DNA of 38,917 nucleotides. Origin: a virus. The translations under genes and the position numbers were made by a program. Shown in pieces: positions 38,465 through 38,917 of the stretch (the first letter of the stretch is position 1; each line of letters begins with the position of its first letter). Under the pieces are notes generated by a model. It saw only the letters and a list, made by a program, of their open reading frames with translations. It was not told the DNA's origin and did not search any database. The stretch covers positions 1 through 38,917 of IMG/VR virus record IMGVR_UViG_3300031918_000072. One strand, 5' to 3'.

Positions 38465-38917
38465 ATGTCGAGTTGGTCAGATAAGTTGCAACCTTTTACT
38501 CCCTACGTATCACAGTTGCCAGTAGAATCCATGGTATCTGTAGGAATGAAAATTCAGGAGGATTATGATAAAGGTGTACAGAAAATTCAATCCTCTATTG
38601 ATAATATAGCTGGATTGGATATAATGAGAGATGTGGATAAGGGTTATCTGCAGAGCAAACTTGATGCTCTTGGAAATAATCTGAAGGGTGTAGCAGCTGC
38701 TGATTTCTCCAATAGCCAATTGACAAATAGTGTTGCTGGAATGGCTAGTCAGATTGGGAAAGATAATATTATTCGTAATGCTGTTTATTCCACACAGGTA
38801 GTAAGGAAAGGTCAGAAGGATTTAGAAATAGCCAAACAGGAAGGTAAATCATCTGTACAGAATGAGGATTGGTGGAATACACAGGTGGGAAGTTATTTAG
38901 GAAATAAGGATTTGAAT
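38465..38917 (+). CDS. Cargo-type protein, 5' part (cut by window end)
   Basis: 151 codons are visible and open to the end of the window. The N-terminus SSWSDKLQPFTPYVSQLP, then KIQEDYDKGVQKIQSSID and KGYLQSKLDALGNNLKGVAAADFSN, matches my memory of the start of very large internal proteins of crAss-like phages. The visible part is helical with no enzyme motif yet. It is preceded by the repeated hairpin and promoter P4, so it starts a separate transcript after the 818-residue gene. Full length and domains are unknown here. Confidence 0.65.
   Translation, partial: MSSWSDKLQPFTPYVSQLPVESMVSVGMKIQEDYDKGVQKIQSSIDNIAGLDIMRDVDKGYLQSKLDALGNNLKGVAAADFSNSQLTNSVAGMASQIGKDNIIRNAVYSTQVVRKGQKDLEIAKQEGKSSVQNEDWWNTQVGSYLGNKDLN

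Noticed and set aside
1-38917. tRNA genes, which some crAss-like phages carry
   Set aside because: No cloverleaf-like segment was noticed in the intergenic gaps, which are all shorter than about 190 bases; a tRNA search was not possible here.

Overview
The window looks like the virion-morphogenesis half of a crAss-like phage (order Crassvirales) infecting a host of the phylum Bacteroidota. The reasons are the gene order (small packaging-proximal genes, large terminase, 863-residue portal, scaffold, major capsid protein, connectors, tail-ring genes, a 1559-residue tail protein, cargo-type proteins), protein sequence patterns I recognise from that group, AT-rich DNA, no Shine-Dalgarno sites but A-rich leaders, and host-type promoters of the form TTTG-N19/20-TAnnTTTG. 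Every credible gene is on the + strand. No tRNA, rRNA, integrase, reverse transcriptase or CRISPR array was seen. Family names come from memory of sequence patterns, not from a search.

Layout. Positions 1-3743: a promoter at 145-175, then a run of eleven small, tightly packed genes. They include a winged-helix-like protein, a small HExxH zincin and Zn-ribbon proteins, and end with a small-terminase candidate. Positions 3740-10045: terminase large subunit, an HNH/AP2 endonuclease, portal, and a GT-B-type glycosyltransferase. Positions 10046-16574: a promoter, scaffold, major capsid protein, a second HNH gene, a perfect hairpin, two connector-type proteins, and an abundant-looking virion protein with a Thr-rich C-terminus, closed by a strong terminator. 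Positions 16586-20744: small virion genes, a third HNH gene, a collar-domain fibre and two Thr-tract adhesin genes, again closed by a terminator. Positions 20750-38401: a promoter, tail-ring genes, the giant tail protein, a run of modular adhesins (PKD-like plus BspA/DUF285 solenoid, SprB-like domains, right-handed beta-helix), a conserved tail protein, a fourth HNH gene and two cargo-type proteins. Positions 38402-38917: a promoter and the 5' part of another cargo-type gene.

The most unusual system is an array of at least 17 Thr/Ser tracts spread over seven genes (15,301-33,985). They link folded adhesion modules or form bare C-terminal tails. The longest is 172 codons and is punctuated by a hydrophobic residue plus Pro at short intervals, like a mucin PTS domain. 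A glycosyltransferase gene sits in the same late block. I propose, as inference, a modular and possibly O-glycosylated adhesion system whose distal modules are exchanged through the Thr tracts. Two modules (DUF285 array, beta-helix) are markedly richer in CpG than the surrounding phage DNA, which suggests recent acquisition.
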